A DNA stretch of 38,640 nucleotides from Chthonomonas sp. UBA2391 (GTDB taxonomy: Bacteria; Armatimonadota; Fimbriimonadia; Fimbriimonadales; Fimbriimonadaceae). The stretch spans positions 4,756 through 43,395 of the forward strand of contig DDSL01000077.1 of the NCBI GenBank assembly GCA_002343825.1, written 5' to 3'. Shown here in pieces: positions 22,585 through 31,131 of the stretch. The notes beneath the pieces are model-generated. The model had not been told where the DNA came from, ran no database searches, and saw only the letters and a list, made by a program, of their open reading frames with translations. Made by a program: the position numbers and the translations under genes. Each line of letters starts with the position of its first letter. Within the stretch, counting starts at the first letter, position 1.

Positions 22585-23137
22585 CTTTCTTCCCCGCAGG
22601 TTTTTGTGGCTTCGGGTTGATCGTCATGATCATCTGGCGACCTTCCAGAGTCGGGGCTCGTTCCAAGATGCCGATGTCACTCAGCGCCTCGGCGAAGCGA
22701 GTCATCTTCTCCAGACCGATCCGGCTGTGGGCGAGTTCACGTTGTTTGAACTGGCACACGACCTTCAGTTTGTCGCCTTCTCCCAGAAACCGCCGAGCGT
22801 TGTTCAACTGCGTTTGCATGTCGTGCTCGGCAATTCGCGGACTCATCTTTATACCCTTAACGTCCTGCTGTTTGCGCTTGTTCTCCTTTTCGCGCTTCTG
22901 GGTTTCGTATTTGTACTTGCCGTAGTCGGTGATGCGGGCAACCGGAGGATCCGCTTGCTCCGCCACGAGGACGAGGTCCAATCCCTCATCTTGGGCCATG
23001 TTCAACGCCTGACGCGCTTGGAAAATGCCCAATTGCGACCCATCCGAGCCAATAATCCGGAGATCGCGGAAGCGCAGGAGGCGCCCGTTGATGTCGGGAC
23101 CCGGATTTCTCTGGGGACGCGGCTTAAACCTTCTTAT
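22466..23137 (-). CDS. infC: Translation initiation factor IF-3 (non-AUG start, long C-terminal tail)
   Basis: IF-3 binds the 30S subunit and checks start codon and initiator tRNA. The N-terminal domain PDINGRLLRFRDLRIIGSDG and DPPVARITDYGKYKYE, and the C-terminal domain ending near ERAPTLEGRQMIMTINPK, are clear. No ATG, GTG or usable TTG occurs before the N-terminal domain; the frame is closed by TGA at 23144-23146. The best start is ATA at 23135-23137, with GAGGTG 7 bases upstream, giving 223 residues. This fits the rule that infC uses AUU/AUC/AUA starts so that IF-3 represses itself. The tail after the core, about 45 polar residues, overlaps rpmI by 119 bases. Confidence 0.9.
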   Translation of the reverse strand: MRRFKPRPQRNPGPDINGRLLRFRDLRIIGSDGSQLGIFQARQALNMAQDEGLDLVLVAEQADPPVARITDYGKYKYETQKREKENKRKQQDVKGIKMSPRIAEHDMQTQLNNARRFLGEGDKLKVVCQFKQRELAHSRIGLEKMTRFAEALSDIGILERAPTLEGRQMIMTINPKPQKPAGKKDAKDSNQQNGSEEVQDHGDRQDHPTEVGEQPHVPPQEPQ

Positions 23138-23179
23138 CGTCGATCACCTCGGATCGGCTGAATTTGTTCCATCACGCCT

Positions 23180-23185
23180 ATTATA
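23180..23185 (-). promoter_or_regulatory. Probable -10 element of the infC promoter
   Basis: A perfect TATAAT on the minus strand, about 43 bases before the proposed ATA start of infC. The hexamer at the expected -35 distance (AAGTGT) is poor, while TTGGCA occurs only 10 bases away. It is placed in the 139 bases between infC and the divergent fatty-acid oxidation gene. Confidence 0.45.
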
Positions 23186-23276
23186 TCGGTAAAACTGCCA
23201 AGACACTTCAGGATTTTGCTCCCGCTGGTATCCTCGCCAACTTGAGGGCAACAATGCCCCTAGAACTTGCAGGATC

Positions 23277-25433
23277 ATGCTGAGCAACGAGGGACTTAAA
23301 GTCGTCGTCATTGGGGCCGGAACGATGGGGTCAGGCATCACCGCCCATCTTGCCAATTCTGGGTTTCAAGTCGCCCTTCTGGACCTCACCCGGGAATCGT
23401 GCCAGGCCGCTTTTGAGAAGGCAAAAGCCGTCAAACCTACCCACTTCTATGGGCCGGAGAGCGTCGGTCGGGTCCGACTGGGCGGAATCGACACCGATCT
23501 CGACTGGGTAAGAGATGCCGACTGGGTCTGCGAGGCGATCATCGAAAAGCCCGAAGCCAAGAGAGGACTCTACGCACTTTTGGAACCCCTCTTGCCCGAT
23601 CACGCCATCATCAGCACCAACACCAGCGGACTCGAAATCTCTCTCCTAGTCGAGGGCCGCTCCCCGCGATTCCGAGAGCGATTCCTCGGGACCCACTTCT
23701 TTAACCCTCCGCGTTATCTCAAACTCCTGGAGCTGATTCCCACCCCCGAAACCAATTCCGCTGAGATCGGGCGGGTCACCGAGTTCCTCGAAGAGCGAGT
23801 CGGACGACGAGTGGTCATTGCGAAGGACACTCCCGGATTCATCGCCAACCGCTTCGGAATGTGGGCCATGTTCCAAGCCACTCATGTCGCCGAGAAGCTT
23901 CGGCTGCGGATCGAAGAAGTCGATGCCATGACCGGCCCCTTCCTCGGTCGGCCCCGATCGGCAAGTTTTCGACTGAATGACCTCGTCGGCCTCGACATCA
24001 TGGTGGATATCGCGGCAAACCTCACCGCCCGCTGCGGCCACGACTCCGCCGTCGGGACCCTCCAGACCCCTCGATCCGTCGAGCACCTCATCGCGAACGG
24101 CGCGATCGGCCAAAAGGCCGGCAAGGGCTACTACTTGCGCGAGGGTAAGTCCTTCTCGGTCCTCGACCTCGAGACCCTTCTCTATCGGGACATGGTGGAG
24201 ACCGACCAACCCAATCTGAAGGCGATCGAAAAGCTCCCGATGGGCGAGCGCATTCGCCAAGCCCTCCAACTCGGCGACGACCTTGGTGAATTCATGCGCC
24301 GCTATCTGGTCCCGACCCTGCAATACGCTCACCAGATTCGCGAAGAGATCAGCTACTCCGTCGAGGACTTCGACCGGGTGATGATGTGGGGATTCGGATG
24401 GCAGAAGGGGCCCTTCGCCATGATCGACGAGATCGGAGGCGAGCACTTGGGGCTGCCGACCGAGAAGTTTTATGATCAGGGCCAAGTCCGGACCTTCACC
24501 GGCGAGTGGATCCCAGCTCTTGACGAGATTCCCTATCGCTCGATCGACCGGTTCCCAGTGATCGAGAAGGGCGACGGGTTCCAGGTCCACGAACTGGCAA
24601 GCGGTCACAGGGCCCTGGCGCTGACCACCAAGATGGGGGTCATTACCCCCGACCTTGTCCGCGCCCTGACTCCTTGGGTCGGCGCACAGACCGAGCCGTT
24701 CATCCTCTGCAGCGCGGCCCGATCCTTCTCGGTTGGATACGATCTGAACTTCTTTTTGGAGCGCTCTGCGGAGGAGGACTGGGACGCCATCCGCACCGGT
24801 CTGCGCGAACTCCAAGATCTTGCTGATCTCCTCCGCACCAAGCGGTGCATCGCCGCGATCCATGGCCACTGCCTTGGGGCCGGATTTGAGCTCGCGATTG
24901 CGTGTTCGCAGATCGTGGCCCACCCCGAGACCCAGATCGGCTTGCCCGAGGTCAAGGTCGGCCTTCTCCCTGGCGGAAGCGGGACCGCCCGCATGGCCCT
25001 CGGCGCACAGAACTCCGCCCGCGGATATATCGAGACCTGCCTGCGGGTGAGCCAGGGCGTGGTCGCCACCAGCGCGGCAGAAGCCCAGGCCCTCGGCTAT
25101 CTCCGCGCCTGGGACCGGATCCTGCTCCACCCCGATGCCCTGATCAGCAGTGCGGCCGGGCTGCTGGGCTCGGTCGTGGCCGAATTCCAGCCGGAGTGGA
25201 AGCTGCCGGTCGGTCCGCTGCAGGGCATGATCGACGAGGCCCAGAAGTCCCTCGACTTCACCCGCCACGACGAACTGATTGCGGACAAGATCAAGCAGAT
25301 CTTCTGCAAATCTCAGACCTGGACCGAAGCCCTCGAGCGCGAACGCGACCTCTTCATCGACCTCCTCCAGAACCAACTCACAATCGCCCGAATCAAGCAC
25401 ATGCTGGACAGCGGGAAACCGCTGAAGAACTAA
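23277..25433 (+). CDS. 3-hydroxyacyl-CoA dehydrogenase / enoyl-CoA hydratase fusion, FadN type
   Basis: 718 residues combining two beta-oxidation steps. Residues 1-300 are an NAD-binding 3-hydroxyacyl-CoA dehydrogenase (GAGTMGSGI at 13-21, STNTSGLEISLL, HFFNPPRYLKLLEL, DTPGFIANR), residues about 300-400 a second dehydrogenase C-terminal domain, and about 440-640 a crotonase domain with HGHCLGAGFELAIACSQIVA and LPEVKVGLLPGGSGTARM (oxyanion hole and catalytic loop). This order, dehydrogenase first, is that of Bacillus FadN and not of FadB/FadJ. No thiolase gene is near. An upstream ribosome binding site is unclear. Likely acts with the acyl-CoA dehydrogenase at 19.4-20.5 kb. Confidence 0.92.
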   Translation: MLSNEGLKVVVIGAGTMGSGITAHLANSGFQVALLDLTRESCQAAFEKAKAVKPTHFYGPESVGRVRLGGIDTDLDWVRDADWVCEAIIEKPEAKRGLYALLEPLLPDHAIISTNTSGLEISLLVEGRSPRFRERFLGTHFFNPPRYLKLLELIPTPETNSAEIGRVTEFLEERVGRRVVIAKDTPGFIANRFGMWAMFQATHVAEKLRLRIEEVDAMTGPFLGRPRSASFRLNDLVGLDIMVDIAANLTARCGHDSAVGTLQTPRSVEHLIANGAIGQKAGKGYYLREGKSFSVLDLETLLYRDMVETDQPNLKAIEKLPMGERIRQALQLGDDLGEFMRRYLVPTLQYAHQIREEISYSVEDFDRVMMWGFGWQKGPFAMIDEIGGEHLGLPTEKFYDQGQVRTFTGEWIPALDEIPYRSIDRFPVIEKGDGFQVHELASGHRALALTTKMGVITPDLVRALTPWVGAQTEPFILCSAARSFSVGYDLNFFLERSAEEDWDAIRTGLRELQDLADLLRTKRCIAAIHGHCLGAGFELAIACSQIVAHPETQIGLPEVKVGLLPGGSGTARMALGAQNSARGYIETCLRVSQGVVATSAAEAQALGYLRAWDRILLHPDALISSAAGLLGSVVAEFQPEWKLPVGPLQGMIDEAQKSLDFTRHDELIADKIKQIFCKSQTWTEALERERDLFIDLLQNQLTIARIKHMLDSGKPLKN

Positions 25434-25516
25434 TCATCAATCCGTTCTCGGCTTAGCGCGCTACAGTCACCCCGATAGGGAGTGGCAAGTCCCCTCCTAG
25501 AGGTCCAATCCGAGTC

Positions 25517-26629
25517 ATGAGTTCGGTACGACCAAACTTAGTATATAGTAAAGCCGTGAGAAGTCGTTCTTTTCTTTTCGTGGGAGTTTTGGGAGTGGTC
25601 GGCGTAGCGGGAGCCCAGACTCCGGCACCGCGGTACCGATTGGGAGCGACTCTAGTGACCCACTCAGAACGGATGACCCCGGTTTCCAGCTTGGGCTCTA
25701 GTCTTGTCTACGCCAAGAGGATCTCTGGAACCTTAAACTTTTACGAACGTACCCCAAGCGGTGAAGTGAACTTGAACGCGCGCTTTGGTATGGATCTCAG
25801 TCGTGTCAGACGGTGGACGCCCGACGCTCTGCAGATGTCGGGAACCGTGCGCTCGACGCAGCGCTTTTTTTCGGGATTTGAATACAAGGGGCAGGTGGCG
25901 CAGATCCTAGACTCGACGACCGGACTGCCTGTGGTCCCGGAGGGCTTATCGGGGTCGAGAATGGTCTACGGTTCTGTTGGGGTTCCCGGTACGATTGAGG
26001 GGGAAACTGCGGCCGTAGTACACGACCTAGAAACCGGACAACAGACAAAAATCCGGCCACTAAAGTACAGCAACTTTGTTGCCAGTGACGATAACGGGAC
26101 TTTCGTCTTCCAGGGTGGGGGCCGGATCGAACTGGACCTTCAGGACCTGTATCTTTACAAGGATAACCAGTTTCGAGGCGTTGGCCCCTATCTCTACCCC
26201 TCGATGAACAAGTCGGGTGAGATGGCTATGGTCGACACCGCTTCCTACAGTGGCCTCTATTACCGGAAGGGGAATAGCAACAAATTGTTGTGGTGGGAAC
26301 CCAATCAATCGGTTGGTGGACCCACTTTGACCTATAGCGGGACTATTCTTGTCCAGAACTTCAGGTTCTCCGCCAGCCGCTTGTGGAATGGCTCGGCGCT
26401 TGTCAGCATCGAAGATGTCGTAGAGGGCGCTGCTTACGACCGGAGCCGTTATCAATTGCTCGGCGGCATCATCGACCGCGACACCGATCAGATCTACGCG
26501 ACCCTTATGGACCGCCAAGGAATCGAACCCTACCGGATCATCCGCCTCGACCCCGTCCCCGAGCCTGGGACGCTGGCTGCGCTGGGGCTGGGGGTTGCCG
26601 CCGTCCTCCGCCGGCGGCGAAAGCGATAG
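25517..26629 (+). CDS. PEP-CTERM protein, exported
   Basis: 370 residues: an N-terminal signal region (RSFLFVGVLGVVGVAGAQTP), a central part of weak beta-propeller character (TVRSTQRFF, VHDLETGQQTK, VASDDNGTFVFQGGG), and a C-terminal sorting signal VPEPGT, a hydrophobic helix, then RRRRKR. The latter is the PEP-CTERM tag cut by exosortase. No exosortase is in the window. The first ATG is used; a GTG at 25556 would give a tighter signal peptide but has no ribosome binding site, while AGAGG precedes the ATG. Function unknown. Confidence 0.8.
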   Translation: MSSVRPNLVYSKAVRSRSFLFVGVLGVVGVAGAQTPAPRYRLGATLVTHSERMTPVSSLGSSLVYAKRISGTLNFYERTPSGEVNLNARFGMDLSRVRRWTPDALQMSGTVRSTQRFFSGFEYKGQVAQILDSTTGLPVVPEGLSGSRMVYGSVGVPGTIEGETAAVVHDLETGQQTKIRPLKYSNFVASDDNGTFVFQGGGRIELDLQDLYLYKDNQFRGVGPYLYPSMNKSGEMAMVDTASYSGLYYRKGNSNKLLWWEPNQSVGGPTLTYSGTILVQNFRFSASRLWNGSALVSIEDVVEGAAYDRSRYQLLGGIIDRDTDQIYATLMDRQGIEPYRIIRLDPVPEPGTLAALGLGVAAVLRRRRKR

Positions 26630-26642
26630 TGCGGGTGTGTGG

Positions 26643-26719
26643 GGAATGGTGGGGGATTGATCGAGGCTTCGTTGAAGTCTATTGAAGTTTCCACTGAACC
26701 TCTATCCCCCCACCACTCC
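26643..26719. terminator. Long-range inverted repeat between convergent genes
   Basis: Arms of 15 and 16 bases (26643-26657 and 26704-26719) are complementary apart from one mismatch and one extra base, with a 46-base loop. It lies between the PEP-CTERM gene and the convergent dioxygenase and may end both transcripts. No T-tract on either side. Confidence 0.4.
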
Positions 26720-26751
26720 TGACAATCCCTTTCCGCCCGCGCAGCCGGCCC

Positions 26752-27900
26752 CTACGACCCCACGACGTGAGCGCCGGTTTCGTCGCGGTGCTTCTTCAGA
26801 TAGACCATGAACGGGGTGCCGCCGGTGCCGACCTGGCTGGGGTTCTTTTCGTCCTTTTGGATCTGGCTAAAGATGTACTTGGCCGCATACTCCAGGTGGA
26901 GCGAGCGGAACTTTTCGACCGCCTCTAGGCAGCGGTTGTAGACCGCCGTCAGCCCTTCGTCGTTGCGAGTGGTCACGAACTCTCGGACCCCCGAATTGGC
27001 TTCGATCCACTCCAGATAGGCCCGGTGCTGGGGCGGCTTATAGGTCCGCATCTCCATCAGATACTCCTTGAGCGGGTCGTTCTCGTGACCCACCCCCAGC
27101 AGTCCATCCAGACAGGGCACGATCGAGCTTTGGGCACCTGTTTCGCCGCGAAGGATCTGCGGTTGCCCGCCAAATTCGCCCTCATAAACCACGCCGTTAG
27201 GGGTGGCAGGGTTGTTCTTCCAACCGTGGATGTACGGGCGAACCCGATGGAAATAGATGTAGGGATCGCACCATTCGGGCATCCGCTCCATCGTCGCCTG
27301 CATCTGATCGACGCTCTCGGCGATCTGGGTAAGGGCCGAGGCTAGGCTCGCTGCGTCCCCAGACTGGGCGGCGGCGATAGCTCCCGGGATGGCTGTGATG
27401 GCACGCGCCGCCTTGAACTCGATATCGACGTGGATCAGGATGAACCACTCCTCATCGGCCCCACCCCAAAAATTCTGGATCAGGCCGATGTTGCCGCATT
27501 CGATCGGGCCCGCCGGGTCGAACCGGTACCAATTGTCCAGCGCGTAGCTCTGGTAGCTGAGGATCGGCGGACGCCCCATCCGCTCGGCCACCGCGACCCA
27601 GGGACGGGCCAAGACCGAAGGCAACGTTTGGGCCGCATCGCCGGTCCAGACGTAGGCATGGCCTATGTAGCTGAGACAAACCATCGCCCGGCGAAGCTCG
27701 CGCTCATCCGCGATCTTTTCGACGGGAAACTCGGGGAGCCGCTGCACGATCCCCCGCAAGTCGCTCCCCATCAGGAGCTTGGGAAGATTGAGGGCGACCT
27801 CTTCCCAGGCATCAAATGCGCTCGGGAGGCGTCGAAGAGGGTCAGTATCGGGCAAAAATCCCCGTTCCAGCGAGACGTCAAACTTTTTAAGATCCACCAT
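26752..27900 (-). CDS. Indoleamine 2,3-dioxygenase family protein
   Basis: 382 residues matching the heme enzyme that opens the indole ring of tryptophan to N-formylkynurenine, well known in animals and fungi and rare in bacteria. Matching segments: YIGHAYVW, LSYQSYALDNWYR, EEWFILIHVDIE, the long block YEGEFGGQPQILRGETGAQS, then MRTYKPPQHRAYLEWIEANS, the proximal heme histidine in FRSLHLEYAAKYIF (H335; corresponds to His346 of the human enzyme) and GTGGTPFMVYLKKHRD. The start at 27900 (MVDLKKFDVSLERGFLP) is where homology begins; the longer frame contains a terminator of the next gene. No kynurenine-pathway gene is beside it. Confidence 0.9.
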   Translation of the reverse strand: MVDLKKFDVSLERGFLPDTDPLRRLPSAFDAWEEVALNLPKLLMGSDLRGIVQRLPEFPVEKIADERELRRAMVCLSYIGHAYVWTGDAAQTLPSVLARPWVAVAERMGRPPILSYQSYALDNWYRFDPAGPIECGNIGLIQNFWGGADEEWFILIHVDIEFKAARAITAIPGAIAAAQSGDAASLASALTQIAESVDQMQATMERMPEWCDPYIYFHRVRPYIHGWKNNPATPNGVVYEGEFGGQPQILRGETGAQSSIVPCLDGLLGVGHENDPLKEYLMEMRTYKPPQHRAYLEWIEANSGVREFVTTRNDEGLTAVYNRCLEAVEKFRSLHLEYAAKYIFSQIQKDEKNPSQVGTGGTPFMVYLKKHRDETGAHVVGS

Positions 27901-27999
27901 GATCGTTATCGGGCCTTCACCGTCGAAGGCCCACACTCTTTTCCCTGGGATACCCGAAGAAGCCACCCCCGCACTCTCCTCTTCCCCACTCAAAAGCAT

Positions 28000-28030
28000 C
28001 CGGCGGTGGGTGCATTGCACCCACCGCCGG
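28000..28030 (-). terminator. Strong hairpin terminator after the large propeller gene
   Basis: Arms 28000-28014 and 28016-28030 are fully complementary (15 bp, GC-rich, inner pairs must open to form a loop). On the minus strand ATGCTTTTGAG follows, giving a short T-tract. It is 28 bases beyond the stop of the propeller protein and upstream of the dioxygenase start. Confidence 0.7.
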
Positions 28031-28058
28031 AGGTTGATCCAAGCTCGGAGCGGCCGGC

Positions 28059-31004
28059 TTAGTCGCCGTCCACGCCGAAGTTGTTGCTCAGGATCGTGTA
28101 GTCGAAGATCGTCACTTGCTCGTCACCATCCAGGTCGGCGAGCGGGTTCCAGCTCAGGCCGCCGGGGGCCGAGTCGAACGCGTCGCTGATCAGGATGTAG
28201 TCGAAGATCGTGATCGAGTTATCCCCGTCGCAGTCTCCGTTCAACAGCGTTCGGGAGGCCGCGTTGATCACCCCGCCAGTGAAGTTGAACGTGCCGATGT
28301 TGCGCCGCAAGAACGTTCCGCCTTGGGCGAAGACGTTGTAGCTCCCTTGAACCGTCACCGTCGCGGCAAAAGTGCCATTCGGGTTCAGAGTCACCGGAAT
28401 CTGCACCGAGGTTCCGCCGCCCACCGGCTCGAACGTCAACGTGATCGAAGGAGTCGGGCGCGGGCCGACGTAGTCCTGCAGGACCAGTGTCCCGTTGAAC
28501 GTGGTCAGGCTCGACTCTCGAGCTTGGTGGAGGAAGAGAACGTTGAAGTTCACCAGCTCATCCACAAGGATCCTCGAGTTGTTTCGGAACGCGACAAACG
28601 CTCCGTCTCCGCTCATGGCAGAGATCGTCACGGCCACGTCGGAGCTCGTCGCTCCACGGCGCGAGCAGTGGAAGAACTCCTTGGTCGTCGTGTTTTGGAT
28701 GTAAGTTTGAACCCGGTTATTGAATCCAGGAAGTTGGTTGTTGCTGGCTTGGAAGCAGACGTACTGACCGTCCGTGCTGATGCCCATCAGCTTGACTTCC
28801 GAGTTCAAGAAGCCGTTGCTCGCGGTGGTCCCGACGAGCGTGATCCGACTGTCGGAAAGACGTCGGACATACGTCTTGACCGGAGAGATCGGCGAGTTGG
28901 CGATCAACTGAACGGGGCTCTCGAAAGCCACATGGGCACCATCTCCACTGATGCGCGGCAAGGTTCCTCCGCGGAGAATTCCTCCGATGTCCACGCTGAC
29001 AACCTGGGTCGTTTGCGCAGGAATGTCCCGCACAAAGATATCGGCTAGCGCGTTGAAGTCGAAAGGCACGACGTTCGACGCATCGCTCTCCCACGCGACG
29101 CGGGTTCCGTCGGCGCTTATCGAGGCGTTTCGGTTGGCACCATTGGTTTGGATCCCGCTCGCGGTGATCGAGATCAAGAGCATCTGGTTCGTCTGTCGAT
29201 CGAACCTGAAGATATCGGCGCTGTTGTTGGTGTCATCTGCGGTCAGTCGCTCGGTCGATTCGAACACGACATAGCGGCCATCGGCGCTCAGCTGGGCATT
29301 CGATCCCGTTCCGGGTTGGCCGTTGGTTCGGCGCGAGACGAGGATCGTCTGATTCGTCACCCGATTCTTCAAGAGGAGGCGGGTCGTAGAGGATCCCACT
29401 GGCTCGATGTTGGTGGCGGCCGTTTCGAAGGCGATCCAGTTGCCATCGGCGCTGATCCGAGGGTTAGCCGACGCGGCGTTCAGGTCGTCCCCGTTGGAAG
29501 CCACCGAGACTCGTTGGACTCCATCGGTGCTTCGGTCGTAGACAAAGATGTCATCCAGAAGGTTGTCATCGCCCGTCACCAGGTTGGCCGCGGTCGAGTT
29601 GAAGACCAAAAATCGACCGTCATTGCTCAGCTGCGGGTTTTCCATCGTCTGGCCCACCACGTTGCCCGTCGGCAAGAACGAAACCAGCTGGTTGGTCGCG
29701 CCGGTGAGGTCGCGGATGAAGGCATCGCGAGTCGTTTGGCTGTCGCCCGGAATGATCAACTGATCGTTGGAGAGGAATCCAACAAACCGTCCATCGTTCG
29801 AAGGAACCGCAAACGAGTGGGTACCGCTCGTCTGGGTCCCGTCGTACCGCAGGGTCGCTCGGGAGTTCTTGCCGAGGTTCAGGTCCCGGAGGATGATGTC
29901 CGAGGTCCCGTTCGTATCCGCCGCGGCATATCCGTCGCTGGTCGACACAAAAGCGAGCCATCGCCCGTTCGGGCTGAGTCGGAGGTCGTCCGAAACCGAG
30001 TTGCTCGAAGTCGGGAACAACGTATTGTCGAGCAACGAGACCAAGGTCGTGGTCGAATTGTTCAGGTTCCTCAGGTAGGCCTGGGCCGAGGTCGGGGCCC
30101 CGCTCACCACCTGGATGGATGCGGCTCGGAAGAGGACCGACACGCCATTGGCCGACATGCCTCGGCATCCGCTAGCGACTGGCAATTGCGCTCCACTCGA
30201 GTTCAGACTCGCCCGAACGATCGCTCCGTTGCTGAGATCCTTTCGGAAGACATCCACCTGGCTGTTCGTGTCGTCGGCGACCAGATTGGTGGCCGAGGAT
30301 TCGAACGCCACGAACCGGCCATCGTCGCTGATGAAGGGCCGAGCACTCGCTTGGTTACCTGCGACTCCAGCGTCCGATTGGCTGGCCCGGACGGTGGTGT
30401 TATTGGTTCGGTCTCGGACAAAGATGTCTTCGACGCCATTGGTGTCCCCGGCAACCAGGTTAGAAGCGGTGCTGCTGAAAACGACAAAGCGGCCGTCGGG
30501 AGTCACGCGGGCCCGCGAGGCCGTTCCGTTACTAGGAGCGTTGGTGGTCGAAAGGGAGACCGGAGTGGTCACTCCCGCCTGCAGATCTCGGATGACCAAC
30601 CCCGTGAAGTTGTTCGGGGTCTGGACCATCAAGGTGCTGGAAGTGTTGAAGACGACATAGCGTCCATCAAAGCTGATCGAGGGCTCACTTCCCTGCCCGT
30701 TCGTAGAACCGTCGCGGGCGATCGAAACCAGGATCACCTCGCTCGTCTGCCGGTCTACCCGATAGACGTCGGCCGCGCCGTTGGTGTCGGACGCCAAAAG
30801 GGGCGCGGTTGTCTCGATGACCATGTATCGGCCGTCACCGCTGAAGTCCATGTTGACGACCTGGGACGCTGGGAATGGGGCCGAAAGCGCGACCGTTTTC
30901 GGGACTCGCTGGGTGACGCCAACTTGAGCATTGACGTGAGTCAACCCAATCGTAGCGAGTAGGCCCACGAGCTGCAGACTACGCCAAATGTATGATCTCT
31001 CCAT
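28059..31004 (-). CDS. Secreted beta-propeller protein with dockerin-like C terminus
   Basis: 981 residues. Signal peptide (YIWRSLQLVGLLATIGLTHV), then about 14 repeats of a TolB/PD40-like WD unit with the pattern S-x-DGR-x-V-x-F-x-S, DTN, DIFVRD and TTxVS, at about 50-residue spacing. Residues from about 860 form a beta-sandwich-like domain, then two calcium-loop repeats, DCDGDNSITIFDYILISDAF and DLDGDEQVTIFDYTILSNNF. These are dockerin type I-like loops. The ATG at 31004 has AGAGG nine bases upstream and opens directly with the signal peptide, so the longer frame is rejected. Presumably exported; ligand and partner unknown. Confidence 0.88.
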   Translation of the reverse strand: MERSYIWRSLQLVGLLATIGLTHVNAQVGVTQRVPKTVALSAPFPASQVVNMDFSGDGRYMVIETTAPLLASDTNGAADVYRVDRQTSEVILVSIARDGSTNGQGSEPSISFDGRYVVFNTSSTLMVQTPNNFTGLVIRDLQAGVTTPVSLSTTNAPSNGTASRARVTPDGRFVVFSSTASNLVAGDTNGVEDIFVRDRTNNTTVRASQSDAGVAGNQASARPFISDDGRFVAFESSATNLVADDTNSQVDVFRKDLSNGAIVRASLNSSGAQLPVASGCRGMSANGVSVLFRAASIQVVSGAPTSAQAYLRNLNNSTTTLVSLLDNTLFPTSSNSVSDDLRLSPNGRWLAFVSTSDGYAAADTNGTSDIILRDLNLGKNSRATLRYDGTQTSGTHSFAVPSNDGRFVGFLSNDQLIIPGDSQTTRDAFIRDLTGATNQLVSFLPTGNVVGQTMENPQLSNDGRFLVFNSTAANLVTGDDNLLDDIFVYDRSTDGVQRVSVASNGDDLNAASANPRISADGNWIAFETAATNIEPVGSSTTRLLLKNRVTNQTILVSRRTNGQPGTGSNAQLSADGRYVVFESTERLTADDTNNSADIFRFDRQTNQMLLISITASGIQTNGANRNASISADGTRVAWESDASNVVPFDFNALADIFVRDIPAQTTQVVSVDIGGILRGGTLPRISGDGAHVAFESPVQLIANSPISPVKTYVRRLSDSRITLVGTTASNGFLNSEVKLMGISTDGQYVCFQASNNQLPGFNNRVQTYIQNTTTKEFFHCSRRGATSSDVAVTISAMSGDGAFVAFRNNSRILVDELVNFNVLFLHQARESSLTTFNGTLVLQDYVGPRPTPSITLTFEPVGGGTSVQIPVTLNPNGTFAATVTVQGSYNVFAQGGTFLRRNIGTFNFTGGVINAASRTLLNGDCDGDNSITIFDYILISDAFDSAPGGLSWNPLADLDGDEQVTIFDYTILSNNFGVDGD

Positions 31005-31131
31005 ATTTTGAAACCTCTTCTCGTCCAGTTTACGGGTTTTTGCAGGGTGGGTTCTGCCCGCGAAAATACTGGAAACCTCCTTGACCAGCTTGCTTGCCTT
31101 GCGCCCGAGCCAAACGCCATACTCACCACGG

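Noticed and set aside
23646..25400. A 584-codon minus-strand frame
   Set aside because: Antisense shadow of the FadN-type gene, no protein family seen.
27901..28020. A 40-residue N-terminal extension of the dioxygenase
   Set aside because: It would include a strong hairpin that is a terminator of the next gene, and the family starts at 27900.
28059..28260. A cellulosome-type dockerin
   Set aside because: The calcium loops are dockerin-like, but no cohesin, scaffoldin or glycoside hydrolase is in the window, so cellulosome assembly is not claimed.
29148..30962. A 604-codon plus-strand frame inside the propeller gene
   Set aside because: It is antisense to a repetitive gene with recognisable domains; the sequence is Arg/Asp/Val rich without any motif.
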